Shown here: positions 27,047 through 36,127 of the stretch, piece by piece
Layout: each line of letters begins with the position of its first letter
Position numbering within the stretch: position 1 is the stretch's first letter
NCBI RefSeq assembly: GCF_030244015.1
Contig: NZ_JASSYX010000002.1
Span: forward strand, 744,001 to 808,000
From: Pedobacter ginsengisoli
Lineage (GTDB): Bacteria > Bacteroidota > Bacteroidia > Sphingobacteriales > Sphingobacteriaceae
Length of the DNA: 64,000 bases
Direction of reading: 5' to 3'
Made by a program: the position numbers and the translations under genes
Notes under the pieces: generated by a model
What the model was told of the DNA's origin: nothing
Databases searched by the model: none
The model's input: the letters and a program-made list of their open reading frames with translations, nothing else

Positions 27047-28387
27047 GTGAAACTATCTGTAAAGCTGATCTACTTTATTACAGGCTCTAAAATTGCCGTT
27101 GTGCTGATTTTTATCCTGTCAGTACCTTTTTTGGTCGAGAGGATAGCCTCGGAATATACCAATTATTCACTCCGGGACCAGCAAAAGAAAGTGATGAATA
27201 ACGTTCGGAGGCATGGTGTAGGATTTTACCTGCAGGGTGATAAAAGCTATGGAAGCTATACCATGCTAAAAGAGGAGTACATCGCGCTGGAACCCGCCGG
27301 CCCGGGCGTGGATATGGATACCATTCAGACAGAGGAACGTATTGTAGAGCAGGACACGCTCAATTACCGTGTGCTCAGCTACACTTTCAGGGCGGGACCA
27401 AACAGATATCTCCTGGAGATAGGAAAGACCACAGGTAGCATTAATCAATACAACAAGCCTCTCCAGCGTATTGCCTTGTACGTACTGATGGGCCTGATTG
27501 CTGTCACGATCATTATTGACCTCATTTTTACCAGGATATTGATCAGCCCCCTCAAGGAAATCATTCAAACTAAACTCATCAAGAGAAAATTTCCTTTCAA
27601 AGAGCCTGCTGTCCCAGTCAAAACAAGTACCGGAGATTTTAAGTACCTCGACCAGTCGCTGATTGACCTTATGGATCAGATCAATGTCGATTTTGAAAAG
27701 GAAAGAGAGTTTACCGCCAATGCCTCGCATGAACTTATGACGCCCATCAGTATACTGCAGACTAAAATGGAAAACCTGCTGGCAGAAGAGAACATTAGCG
27801 AAGCCACTACGATGAGCATTATCGGGATGATGAAAACACTGGGCCGGCTGAAGAAAATATCGTCCTCGCTTTTATTTATCAGCAGGATAGAAAATGCGCA
27901 GTTCGCGAGGACGGATCAGATAAAACCTGCGAAACTGATAGCAGATGTACTGGAAGAGATCAGTCACCGGATGGAAGAGAAGGGGCTGAAACTGCATGTC
28001 AGTCTTTCAGATGATGTCACCCTTAACAATGTGAACCAGGACCTGCTGTTCCAGTTTTTCTACAACCTGATTAACAATGCGATAAAATACAACGTGGAGA
28101 AGGGGAGCATCAGCATCAGTGACCATCGGGGACGTTCCGGTTATTCTATTGTCATCAGTGACTCGGGGATCGGCATCGCAAAAGAAGAGCTTGATTTTAT
28201 TTTTGACCGGTTCCGGAAAGCCAATCTGGGTGAAAATGTGGGTTACGGACTGGGACTTTCTATAGTAAAGAGCATTGCGGTTTACAATGGGATTGATGTT
28301 AAAGTGGCTTCAGTTGTCGGCGAGGGAAGTAAGTTTACGATTACGTTCGGCGATTTTGATGCTAAAATAACCAGAGGAAAACCATAA
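27047..28387 (+). CDS. Sensor histidine kinase, OmpR-partner type
   Basis: 446 residues beginning with GTG one base after the regulator stop. Two membrane helices (~12-30 and ~145-165) flank a ~110-residue periplasmic sensor domain, then a linker, HisKA with His ~228 in TANASHELMTPISIL, and HATPase_c with N box LINNAIKYN, G1 DSGIGIAKEEL, F box DRFRKA and G2 GYGLGLSI. Co-translated with the response regulator at 26371. The signal is unknown; the co-encoded exported basic protein and barrel suggest an envelope cue. The last 78 bp overlap the convergent DoxX-like gene. Confidence 0.95.
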   Translation: MKLSVKLIYFITGSKIAVVLIFILSVPFLVERIASEYTNYSLRDQQKKVMNNVRRHGVGFYLQGDKSYGSYTMLKEEYIALEPAGPGVDMDTIQTEERIVEQDTLNYRVLSYTFRAGPNRYLLEIGKTTGSINQYNKPLQRIALYVLMGLIAVTIIIDLIFTRILISPLKEIIQTKLIKRKFPFKEPAVPVKTSTGDFKYLDQSLIDLMDQINVDFEKEREFTANASHELMTPISILQTKMENLLAEENISEATTMSIIGMMKTLGRLKKISSSLLFISRIENAQFARTDQIKPAKLIADVLEEISHRMEEKGLKLHVSLSDDVTLNNVNQDLLFQFFYNLINNAIKYNVEKGSISISDHRGRSGYSIVISDSGIGIAKEELDFIFDRFRKANLGENVGYGLGLSIVKSIAVYNGIDVKVASVVGEGSKFTITFGDFDAKITRGKP

Positions 28388-29194
28388 AGCCAGCAATGTT
28401 CCATAGCTTCCCCCACGTTCTATCCACTCAAATATTTCCCACTGCGGATAAAAAAGCTCAGTTCCAATTTTCCAGATCAGGAACAGCATAATTAAGGGGC
28501 GTAGTGGATGGATCAGAATAGAGATGGCCGCCATAAGTTCAAACAGACCTGCCGCATGTGCCACGGTATGAACATCATTGAAACCCAGTGATTCATATTG
28601 TGCAAGCAGGCCTTTCTTTTCCGTTAAGTTGAGCCATCCATGACCTGCGAGCAACAGGAACGCTGTCAGTTGCAAAGCAAACTTCAGTTTTTTTAAACTT
28701 TCAGGTGGAATGGAGCCCGGAGGCTGTATTTTTTTAAACCATGCCCGAAAACCCTTTTCCGGTGGATATAGGATTAAAACTGCAAGAGGAGCGCCGAAAT
28801 TGCCAGCCCTCTCCAGCAATTCCGCAAAAGGCTCACCGGAAAGCGGACGCATAGATGCTGTTGCCAGGCCCCATATGACCAGCCATAAAAAGACAGCCCG
28901 GACAGGATAAAATAAAAGGCTCAGCCCCATCAGTATATCTGCCGATCCAATAACAGGCATCAATGTATAGGCTGTATCCTGACCGATGCCTATCACTGCC
29001 AGATAATTACACCAGACTGCTTTGGTGATAATTCCGAAAGCCCCATGGCCGATAAGGCACATTGCAGAAGCTATGCGTAGCGTATGATATATTTTTTGCT
29101 CCGTTTTCACGATGGTATACTGAGTAAGAAATTCTTGATCTGTTGCTGTAAATATGGTATAATTTTTTGAAAGTGGGCGCGTAAAGGATATCAA
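28310..29194 (-). CDS. DoxX-like multi-helix membrane protein
   Basis: 294 residues with about seven hydrophobic helices and a duplicated DoxX-like layout: LRIASAMCLIGHGAFGI in the first half and LLLAGHGWLNLTEKKGLL in the second, each GHG followed by a GSADILMG- or GLFELMAA-like helix. The start is uncertain: the ATG at 29194 would lie antisense to a gene remnant (29163-29282), and a GTG at 29110 (VKTEQKIYHTL) gives a better N-terminus. The C-terminal 25 residues overlap the convergent kinase gene by 78 bp. Function unknown; DoxX proteins elsewhere are linked to quinone/thiosulfate chemistry and redox stress. Confidence 0.75.
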   Translation of the reverse strand: MISFTRPLSKNYTIFTATDQEFLTQYTIVKTEQKIYHTLRIASAMCLIGHGAFGIITKAVWCNYLAVIGIGQDTAYTLMPVIGSADILMGLSLLFYPVRAVFLWLVIWGLATASMRPLSGEPFAELLERAGNFGAPLAVLILYPPEKGFRAWFKKIQPPGSIPPESLKKLKFALQLTAFLLLAGHGWLNLTEKKGLLAQYESLGFNDVHTVAHAAGLFELMAAISILIHPLRPLIMLFLIWKIGTELFYPQWEIFEWIERGGSYGTLLALWFSSGYFSIKIAERNRKLTSLADN

Positions 29195-29282
29195 AACAGG
29201 ACCTCACGGCGCCGTTTATGTGTTGCTGAACAAGCCGGATATGCTGATCCGCATCACGCCAAAGAAATACGATGTTTTTTAA
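29163..29282 (+). pseudogene. C-terminal remnant of a PQQ-type sugar dehydrogenase
   Basis: A 39-codon open frame ending in TAA reads SGRVKDIKTGPHGAVYVL and LIRITPKK, which fits the last blade of PQQ-dependent glucose/sorbosone dehydrogenases (GRxRDxxxGPDGxLYxLT...ILRxTP). A stop precedes it at 29160 and no start or upstream domain exists, so only the tail survives. It lies antisense to the 5' end of the DoxX-like gene, marking a deletion or insertion junction. Identification rests on motif likeness only. Confidence 0.5.
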
Positions 29283-29361
29283 TGTTTTAGGATGTTTTGT
29301 TAAAATGCGTTAAATTGATAAAGTATTTGAATAAATTAGCTGAAAAAAGTGTTTCAAAATT

Positions 29362-31524
29362 ATGCTCAGAATATTTAACGCAACCATAAAGATTACTGCA
29401 TTTCTTTTTTTCATCTCTCCACTCATAGGTATAGCTCAAAGTAACACTGCATTGACCCTAAATTCAAGTGCCGCCGCATTTAATGCTGAGGGTAAATATG
29501 ATGATGCCTTGGCCAATATCAATGAAGCCATCCAACAGAACCCCGGTCTCGCATATTTGTACATTACCAGGGCCCGTACCTACAATCTAAAGAAAGACAG
29601 AATCCGTGCAATCGCGGATTTTACAGAGGCACTCAGGCTGGAGCCTCAGAACCTCACCGCATTAACAGGCAGGGGTTACGCTTATTTTAACGAAAAGCTC
29701 TACGATAAATCCATTGGAGATAACGACAAGGCACTGCAGCTCGATCCCAAAAATCTGATGGCCCTGTCCAACCGGGCAGCATCCTACAACAACTCTGGTG
29801 ATAAAATAAAGGCCCTCGAAGATTTAAATACACTGGTAATGCTCGATGCCAAAAACCCTGTTCAGTGGGCCAAAAGAGGGGCTGTTTATGTAAATATCGG
29901 GGAATATCAAAAGGCTATTAGTGATTTAAGTACTGCACTTGAACTAAACCCAAAAGACATCAGTTCACTCAACAACAGGGGCTGGGCATTTGCCAGGACG
30001 GGCCAGTACAAACGCTCTGTAACCGACTATAAAATATTAATCAGTATTCAGCCACAAGAATCAAGAGCATACATTAGCATGATGCCATCTCTGATCAGGA
30101 TGGGTCAGTTTAGTGAAGCAAGGGCAGTTTATAAAGATTACCAGGCAAAAGGATTGAGCTCCTATATCACCAATGACGACTGGAAATTTTTTATCCACTA
30201 CCTCAGAGCAGCTACCGAACACATTCCCGCCGGGCAATACCAGGAAGCCCTCAGAAGTCTGGACCAGTCCCTGAAGGAGTACGGCTCAGAAATTAAGACC
30301 GCAAACAAATCAGGGTATGCAGATGTACTTGCACTAAAAGGTTACCTTTTGGAAAAACTGAACCGTGATGGTGAGGCACTTGATGCTTATAATCAGGCGA
30401 CAGTAATTAATCCCGATCAGCCGGATGTCAGCGAAGCTGTTAAACGCCTGGTTCAGAAACAGGGAATTGCAAAGCAGAAGGACAATACCCAGCCTATAAT
30501 TGAGCTGATCAGTCCACGGAGTGCCCGGGGTTTGCAAATTGTAAAGAATGAATCCAAAATTGAGATCGTTGGCAGGGCAAAGGACGAATCAGGAATAAAA
30601 AGCATTGCCGTAAATGGGCTGCAGGTAGATAAAGTGGAAGAAGATGGCCTTTTTTTGACCACCATAGTGCTGAAGGAGGGGCAGAACAGCATCACTGTCA
30701 TCGCTACGGATAAGAATGACAATGCCGGGACTAAGACTTTTCAGCTCAATGCAATTTTACCATCAGTTGCCAAGACAAAGGAGGAGCCTGCGATCATTCC
30801 CGTGGATGTTAATAAACCGCCGGTCTTTCACGCCATACTGATTGCATCAAACGAATACCAGGATCCCGCTATAGATGATTTACAAAACCCAAGCCGGGAC
30901 GCAGAATCACTAAAACAGATCCTGCAGAACAACTATACATTTAACGCCAATAATATCCAGACCGTATACAACAAGACGCGTGAGGAAATCATGCAGGCAA
31001 TTATTCAGAAATCAAATTCCCTGGGTGAAAATGATAACCTGCTAATTTTTTATGCAGGGCACGGTATCGCTGAAAAAGACAAATTTGGCGATGTCGATGG
31101 ATACTGGGTCCCAGTATCCGCTAAGAAGGGGATGAACTCCACCTATATTTCCTCAGATGACATCAACAAAGCTTTAAAGCGGAGCAATTCCAAACATATT
31201 CTTGTCATCGCTGACGCCTGTTTCAGTGGGGCATTTACCAGATCCATCAGCAACGATGCACCCAAAGAAATACAAGTTCAGTATACTTATCCCAGCCGTA
31301 AAATTATGGCCAGCGGCAATATGGAGCCAGTCCCTGACAACAGTAAGTTCATCTATTACCTCAATAAAAACCTGAAAGAGAACAGGGTAAAATACCTGAC
31401 TGCTAAAGATCTCTTTAATAGTTTTTATAAGGCGATTATCAATAATACAGAGACATTTCCCCAATATGCAGCTATAAAAGGTGTAGGCGATGAAGGTGGT
31501 GAATTTGTATTTATTATGCGATAA
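29362..31524 (+). CDS. Exported TPR protein with caspase-like (peptidase C14) domain
   Basis: 720 residues. Signal peptide ends near GIAQ (~25); then at least six TPR units (~30-260, e.g. AEGKYDDALANINEAIQQNP, PQNLTALTGRGYAYFNEKLY) plus another TPR near 330-350; an Ig-like strand module (~375-460, RGLQIVKNESKIEIVGRAKD); and a C-terminal caspase domain (~480-720). The catalytic pair is present: His ~567 in IFYAGHGI and Cys ~620 in IADACFSGAF. Bacterial caspase homologues are Arg/Lys- or Asp-type cysteine proteases; here it is outside the cytoplasm, unusual for a death or regulatory protease. Substrate unknown. Stands alone with its own promoter region. Confidence 0.88.
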   Translation: MLRIFNATIKITAFLFFISPLIGIAQSNTALTLNSSAAAFNAEGKYDDALANINEAIQQNPGLAYLYITRARTYNLKKDRIRAIADFTEALRLEPQNLTALTGRGYAYFNEKLYDKSIGDNDKALQLDPKNLMALSNRAASYNNSGDKIKALEDLNTLVMLDAKNPVQWAKRGAVYVNIGEYQKAISDLSTALELNPKDISSLNNRGWAFARTGQYKRSVTDYKILISIQPQESRAYISMMPSLIRMGQFSEARAVYKDYQAKGLSSYITNDDWKFFIHYLRAATEHIPAGQYQEALRSLDQSLKEYGSEIKTANKSGYADVLALKGYLLEKLNRDGEALDAYNQATVINPDQPDVSEAVKRLVQKQGIAKQKDNTQPIIELISPRSARGLQIVKNESKIEIVGRAKDESGIKSIAVNGLQVDKVEEDGLFLTTIVLKEGQNSITVIATDKNDNAGTKTFQLNAILPSVAKTKEEPAIIPVDVNKPPVFHAILIASNEYQDPAIDDLQNPSRDAESLKQILQNNYTFNANNIQTVYNKTREEIMQAIIQKSNSLGENDNLLIFYAGHGIAEKDKFGDVDGYWVPVSAKKGMNSTYISSDDINKALKRSNSKHILVIADACFSGAFTRSISNDAPKEIQVQYTYPSRKIMASGNMEPVPDNSKFIYYLNKNLKENRVKYLTAKDLFNSFYKAIINNTETFPQYAAIKGVGDEGGEFVFIMR

Positions 31525-31541
31525 CCGCCTATAGATGGCTC

Positions 31542-33959
31542 TTAATTATTCACATCGTCATTGCTGATACTGCGTTTACTCTTTTTAATAGATTCTTTCA
31601 ATTTTCCAAAACGGTAGCTGAGGCTGGCGCCCGCAGTACGGAAATTTTGCTGGCTGTTATTTTCCTGATTAAAATTCGGACCGAAAGATTTTGTCACATT
31701 CATCCTGTACCGGTTGAAAGGATTATTGGTGAAAGCAGAAAAACTGAGCTTATCCTTGATGATGTCCTTGCTCACATTGAATGCCGTACTTGCGAAAGCA
31801 TTGGATTGCTGCTGTACCGTCAGATCGCCGCCGTTCAGGTAAAAGCTTGCGCTCAGGCGCCAGTCTTTAGGCAGACGCAGACCAGAGGTCATATTGAAAT
31901 AGTACATAAAGCCCTGATTTTTTATCGGTTTGCCATTGCTGATTCCGTCCGCCCAGCCATGCATTAAATTTCCGTTCAGGCTCAGGTTCCAGGCCTGGCT
32001 GAGTGGGTAGTTGAAATTGATATTGCCACCCAATGCTTTAGCACCTCCGGTATTCTCAAAACGGGTACGGGTGATATTTGTGGTTTCATCATAATTAGAC
32101 ACCTGGAAGATCAGTCCCCTGATCCAGTTGTACCTTAGGTTTACATTCAGGTTACCCTTTTTATTCCAGTTGAAACCAAACTGCAGCGAATTGCCCTTTG
32201 TAGGGCGCAGGTCCGGATTGCCAGTAGTTTCAAAAACAGGATTTGAGCGGTCCACAAAAGGATTTAGCTGATTAATCCCAGGCCGCTGGATGCGCTGGCT
32301 CCAGCCAAAATTGATTCCTGTAGTCTTAAACCGGCGACTAATTGCAACCGAAGGAACTATGCTGAAATAGTCCTGCTTTACCTTCGATACAGTGGTCACA
32401 AAATCAGCATCAACAACTGTGTTTTCAAAACGTACCCCAGCCTTGACAGACCAGTTCTTTAAATTGTACTGATAAGAGTTGTAGGCAGCAAGGATGTTTT
32501 GGGTATTGTTAAAAGTATTGGTTTTAGAAGGATCAATGATGTAGCCCTGATTCACATCGTAGGAAAAATACTTAAAGTCACTTTCATTAGTCCGGAAAAT
32601 GCCCTTTACACCTGCTTCAATAGTGAGCTTCTTTACAGGATATACAAAATCCAGCTGTGCAGTATGTTCGCTCATGACACTTTCATTGACCTGCCTGAAG
32701 TCCGGAAGACTGTAGTTGGTGCGGTTTGTGAAAAGCTGCGCGGTATTCTGATCATTTATAAAACCGTAATAGCGGTAGGAAGCTGTCAACAACTGGTTCT
32801 TGTCTCTGCGAAATCCCAATTGGTAGTTCAAAGCAGCATCAGCACCTTTTCCTGAATTGTCTTCATTGGTCAAAAGATTATACTGCTGCAGGACCGTAGA
32901 TGTGTTTTTCAGCACAGAGTTCTGAAAAAATTCCCCGCTTCCATTATTGCCGTTCAGGTTAAATTGTCCGGAGATCAAATTCAGCGAATCAACCTCATAG
33001 CTCAGTTCAGTACCCAGGTAAGCATTTTTATTATCGCTTTCGCGTTCAGCGCTCTGGAAGAGCTCCGAAGGCGTGACCTCAGTACTGACACGGGATATGG
33101 TGATCCCTGTGGATGGCGTATTTGCCAGGGCGCCGCCACCAAATGCAGACAGACCGAATTTGCCCGATTTATTAGTAAAAGATCCACCTATAGAGGGGCC
33201 GCCCAATGGGGAGCGCTCGCTCAGGTTGATGTTGCCATTATAACCGTTATCTACTGCTTTATTTGTAATAATATTGATGATTCCTGCTAAGCCTTCAGCA
33301 TCGTATTTGGACGATGGCGTAGTAATCACCTCAATCTTTTGGATCGTAGAAGCCGGCATGCTTTTCAGTACCTCTTTCGGATTACGCTCCATCATACTTG
33401 ACGGTTTTCCATTAATAAAAATCCGGTATGCTGAATTGCCGCTCAATTTGATATTGTTGTCGGCATCGACACTCAGCAATGGAACCTTACGCATCATTTC
33501 CAGCACACTGTTGGATTTACTGTCCGGATCTGCCTGCAGGTCGTAAATAAGACGGTCGGCTTCCTGTTTGATGCTCTGACGCGCCGCAGTAACCGATACA
33601 GACTTTAGGTGCGTATTTGAAGCACTAATGGCGATCTTACCGAGATCACGAAGTTGCGTTTCCTTATCCAGAGAGATTTCCATGGATCTCATCACATAGC
33701 CGACTGATGCAAATGTTATAGTGAATTTTCCTGCCGGTAATTTATCCATCAGGAAACCACCATCTTTTTTGCTGTGCTGTGTTTTTATTGTCTTTTGGTC
33801 TGCATTTTTCAACGACACAGTGACAAATTCTACCGGCATCTGTGACGCAGAGTCAACCAGATAGCCTTTAACACTGTATGTTCCTGAGGCGATCTGTGCA
33901 GCCGCAGTAAAAAAACCAATAAGGAATGCGACTAATGTGAGTATAATTTTTTGTTTCAT
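31542..33959 (-). CDS. TonB-receptor-like outer-membrane beta-barrel protein (OMP_b-brl_3)
   Basis: 805 residues from the ATG giving MKQKIILTL; a longer frame begins at 34010 but precedes the signal peptide (ends FTAAAQ). An N-terminal carboxypeptidase-regulatory-like domain (YSVKGYLVDSASQMPVEFV) is followed by a plug (~125-225, MMRKVPLLSVDADNNIKLSG, TIQKIEVITTPSSKYDAEG) and the OMP_b-brl_3 barrel with FGWSQRIQRPGINQLNPF. No SusD follows, so it belongs to the stand-alone TonB-receptor-like group rather than a PUL pair. Ligand unknown. Convergent with the caspase gene, 17 bp apart. Confidence 0.9.
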   Translation of the reverse strand: MKQKIILTLVAFLIGFFTAAAQIASGTYSVKGYLVDSASQMPVEFVTVSLKNADQKTIKTQHSKKDGGFLMDKLPAGKFTITFASVGYVMRSMEISLDKETQLRDLGKIAISASNTHLKSVSVTAARQSIKQEADRLIYDLQADPDSKSNSVLEMMRKVPLLSVDADNNIKLSGNSAYRIFINGKPSSMMERNPKEVLKSMPASTIQKIEVITTPSSKYDAEGLAGIINIITNKAVDNGYNGNINLSERSPLGGPSIGGSFTNKSGKFGLSAFGGGALANTPSTGITISRVSTEVTPSELFQSAERESDNKNAYLGTELSYEVDSLNLISGQFNLNGNNGSGEFFQNSVLKNTSTVLQQYNLLTNEDNSGKGADAALNYQLGFRRDKNQLLTASYRYYGFINDQNTAQLFTNRTNYSLPDFRQVNESVMSEHTAQLDFVYPVKKLTIEAGVKGIFRTNESDFKYFSYDVNQGYIIDPSKTNTFNNTQNILAAYNSYQYNLKNWSVKAGVRFENTVVDADFVTTVSKVKQDYFSIVPSVAISRRFKTTGINFGWSQRIQRPGINQLNPFVDRSNPVFETTGNPDLRPTKGNSLQFGFNWNKKGNLNVNLRYNWIRGLIFQVSNYDETTNITRTRFENTGGAKALGGNINFNYPLSQAWNLSLNGNLMHGWADGISNGKPIKNQGFMYYFNMTSGLRLPKDWRLSASFYLNGGDLTVQQQSNAFASTAFNVSKDIIKDKLSFSAFTNNPFNRYRMNVTKSFGPNFNQENNSQQNFRTAGASLSYRFGKLKESIKKSKRSISNDDVNN

Positions 33960-34118
33960 GAGAATACTATTTGGCAGTTTGACGCCTCCATATAGTAATA
34001 TGTTACACAAGGATGTAAATTAAACCCTGTACTATGCATTGCACATTACTAAAGGTAGATTATCTTGTTTTAGAAGAAATTGATGCGGCTGGCGTCAGAG
34101 AAGCAATCGTGCGTATGA

Positions 34119-34838
34119 CTATTTTCCATCAGAACTGCGAATGTCTTTCGCATGGTCAAAAGTTGCCAGACAACTGTCCAGCGGCTGGCCCTGATTATAA
34201 ATACAGTCGCAGAAAATTTCGCATGCCTCAGGATTTTTACTCCCGGCGCATTGGCTGACACATTCGACAGCAGAGTTACCCGGCCGGAGTTCATATAAAT
34301 AAAAGTTGATGATTATGACAAATGCCACAGTAGCAAACGATCCGCTAAAGAACCAGAACCGCAGTTTGCGGACTGTTGACTTTGAAACATCGGCAGGGGC
34401 ATGTGCGAGCGGTCTCCAGGATAAGACCGGCTTAAGACGGTCGTAATTCCAGCACAATAAAAATAAGTTTGCCAACATCATAAACGTCACAATGCGGGTG
34501 CCCTCAAACCGCGTAGCATAAGTAAGCACCCCTATATTCAAGATAATAGGAAAATACATTAAAGCACCGAGTACAGAAGTTTTCGGGATGATTAACAATA
34601 TAGCCGTTACGATCTGAGCAACACCAATAAAAGTATAATAATATCCTGTAAGATGTAACGCATCAAAATAATGGCCCAGGGGATTATTGGGCGATAGGGC
34701 AGTGAACCGTTCGCCCATAATTTTTACATACCCGGAAGGGATAAAGCCAGCTGCTAAAGCATAGCGGCAAAAAATAGCAAACCACTTAAACCACTTATCA
34801 GCCCTTGCTACACTATATAATTCTTCAAATCTGTTCAT
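34119..34838 (-). CDS. DoxX family membrane protein with Cys-rich tail
   Basis: 239 residues. Four or five helices: FCRYALAAGFIPSGYVKIMG, YYYTFIGVAQIVTAILLIIP, SVLGALMYFPIILNIGVLTY and IVTFMMLANLFLLCWNYDRL, with a further helix near 165-180 (FSGSFATVAFVIIINFYLY). The arrangement matches DoxX/SURF4-like proteins. The last ~50 residues are soluble and hold six cysteines (ECVSQCAGSKNPEACEIFCDC and SCLATF), an unusual addition that could form disulfides in the periplasm or bind metal. 121 bp upstream of the TonB-receptor-like gene on the same strand. Function unknown. Confidence 0.75.
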   Translation of the reverse strand: MNRFEELYSVARADKWFKWFAIFCRYALAAGFIPSGYVKIMGERFTALSPNNPLGHYFDALHLTGYYYTFIGVAQIVTAILLIIPKTSVLGALMYFPIILNIGVLTYATRFEGTRIVTFMMLANLFLLCWNYDRLKPVLSWRPLAHAPADVSKSTVRKLRFWFFSGSFATVAFVIIINFYLYELRPGNSAVECVSQCAGSKNPEACEIFCDCIYNQGQPLDSCLATFDHAKDIRSSDGK

Positions 34839-34985
34839 AGCCGGATGAGTTTGTTTTATTGATTATAAAAGTGCTTTGATTTACAAAGTTACTAATATAA
34901 CCGAAAAATGAAAGGTTTAAGATGAGAAGACCAATGGAGATAAAGAAATGTCGCAATTACCCCCTTAACTTGTCACTATCGCATA

Positions 34986-35016
34986 TTTGCAGCTATGTGC
35001 CATTGCTGTATCTTTG
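34986..35016 (+). promoter_or_regulatory. Canonical Bacteroidota promoter of the VOC gene
   Basis: TTTG (34986-34989), 19 bp, then TAtcTTTG (35009-35016): a perfect match to the -33/-7 consensus of the Bacteroidota housekeeping sigma factor. Transcription would begin near 35023, 17 nt before the ATG at 35040. Confidence 0.75.
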
Positions 35017-35039
35017 AATAAATAAATCAGAAAAAACTT

Positions 35040-35453
35040 ATGGCAACACAAATTTTTGTGAACCTACCGATTGAAGATCTCAACAGATCTGTAGCGTTTT
35101 TTACCAAACTTGGTTATACTTTTAATCCGAAATTTACCGACGAGAAAGCAACCTGCATGATCATCAGCGATACCATTTACGTGATGCTGCTGACAAAACC
35201 TTTTTTTCAGACTTTTACTAAAAAAGAGATTGTAGATGCCCACAAAGCAGTAGAGTGCTCTATTTGCTTATCTGCCGATAGCAAAGAAGCCGTTAACGAA
35301 ATTGTAGAAAAAGCACAAGCGGCAGGCGCGACAGTACCTAATCCGGCCAGTGACTACGGTTTTATGTACCAACACAGCTTTGAGGACCTTGATGGCCATC
35401 ATTGGGAGTTTGCATGGATGGATCCCAATGGCATGCCTGAGCACCAGGGGTAA
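35040..35453 (+). CDS. VOC family (glyoxalase/extradiol-like) protein
   Basis: 137 residues with the paired beta-alpha-beta-beta-beta units of the vicinal oxygen chelate fold: QIFVNLPIEDLNRSVAFFTKLGYTF in the first half and SEDLDGHHWEFAWMD-like FEDLDGHHWEFAWMDP in the second. The usual metal ligands are only partly evident (Glu in HHWEFAW), as in the PhnB-like or YaeR-like members annotated as glyoxalase/extradiol dioxygenase. Single gene with a strong promoter. Substrate unknown; possibly an aldehyde or antibiotic-binding protein. Confidence 0.85.
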   Translation: MATQIFVNLPIEDLNRSVAFFTKLGYTFNPKFTDEKATCMIISDTIYVMLLTKPFFQTFTKKEIVDAHKAVECSICLSADSKEAVNEIVEKAQAAGATVPNPASDYGFMYQHSFEDLDGHHWEFAWMDPNGMPEHQG

Positions 35454-35496
35454 CAAAAATGCCTATCCTGGCAAAGAACGACATCAATAACATTCT

Positions 35497-35961
35497 TCAA
35501 ATTCGTGTATAATTTGCATCGCCCGCTAACGATTCCTCACCCTCAGGAGAAATGTTATACATGACGATTTGTAAGGCATTATCTGTTGGATACGGAATCT
35601 CAATTCGCCAACCCCAATCGGGATTATCCGGCACTTCATACGAGCCTGTTAAGGCAATATTGCCTTGTTCACTGATTGTCCCGTAACAATTCATGATTTT
35701 CCCGCTCATGCCCCAGGAATCAACCCACGAGGCGGTAATTCCGGCCTGTTTGCTGATGTTACCAATTAGTATTAAGCCATCCTGGCTAACCCCTTCATGT
35801 TGCCAATCATAGCTCAGTACAAGGAATTTGTCATCTGCAATGGATTTAACAGTCATGTTCGAAACGGAGATAAAATCCGGATCTGGCAACCAGCTCAATA
35901 TCAAACGATATGTGCCTTCCCATTGTCCAATAAATTTGCTGCTTAAATCCATGATTTCCAT
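35497..35961 (-). CDS. DUF1579-like small cytosolic protein
   Basis: 154 residues, no signal peptide. FIGQWEGTYRLILSWLPDP at the start, then a run of beta-strands (SVSNMTVKSIADDKFLVLSY, GLILIGNISKQAGITASWVD, GNIALTGSYEVPDN) as in the DUF1579/lipocalin-like barrel family, which starts with a GxWxG motif and measures sample-level binding of unknown ligands. No catalytic residues can be named. Convergent with the VOC gene. Confidence 0.6.
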   Translation of the reverse strand: MEIMDLSSKFIGQWEGTYRLILSWLPDPDFISVSNMTVKSIADDKFLVLSYDWQHEGVSQDGLILIGNISKQAGITASWVDSWGMSGKIMNCYGTISEQGNIALTGSYEVPDNPDWGWRIEIPYPTDNALQIVMYNISPEGEESLAGDANYTRI

Positions 35962-36127
35962 ACTTAGTTTTTATATATTTTATAATCCTCCTCAGTTGAG
36001 ACTCTTTCTGAATTTTTTGTTCCATTTTTCCTGAGCCCTGTCATTGCTGCTATGATTGGTTTCCTAAAGCGATTTCAGTTTATGCTGACAAAAACCTCAG
36101 ATAGTAGATCCTGCTTCCATGCGGTCT

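Noticed and set aside
29288..29305. Repeated ATGTTTT motif upstream of the caspase gene
   Set aside because: Short AT-rich motif; copies expected by chance in this composition.
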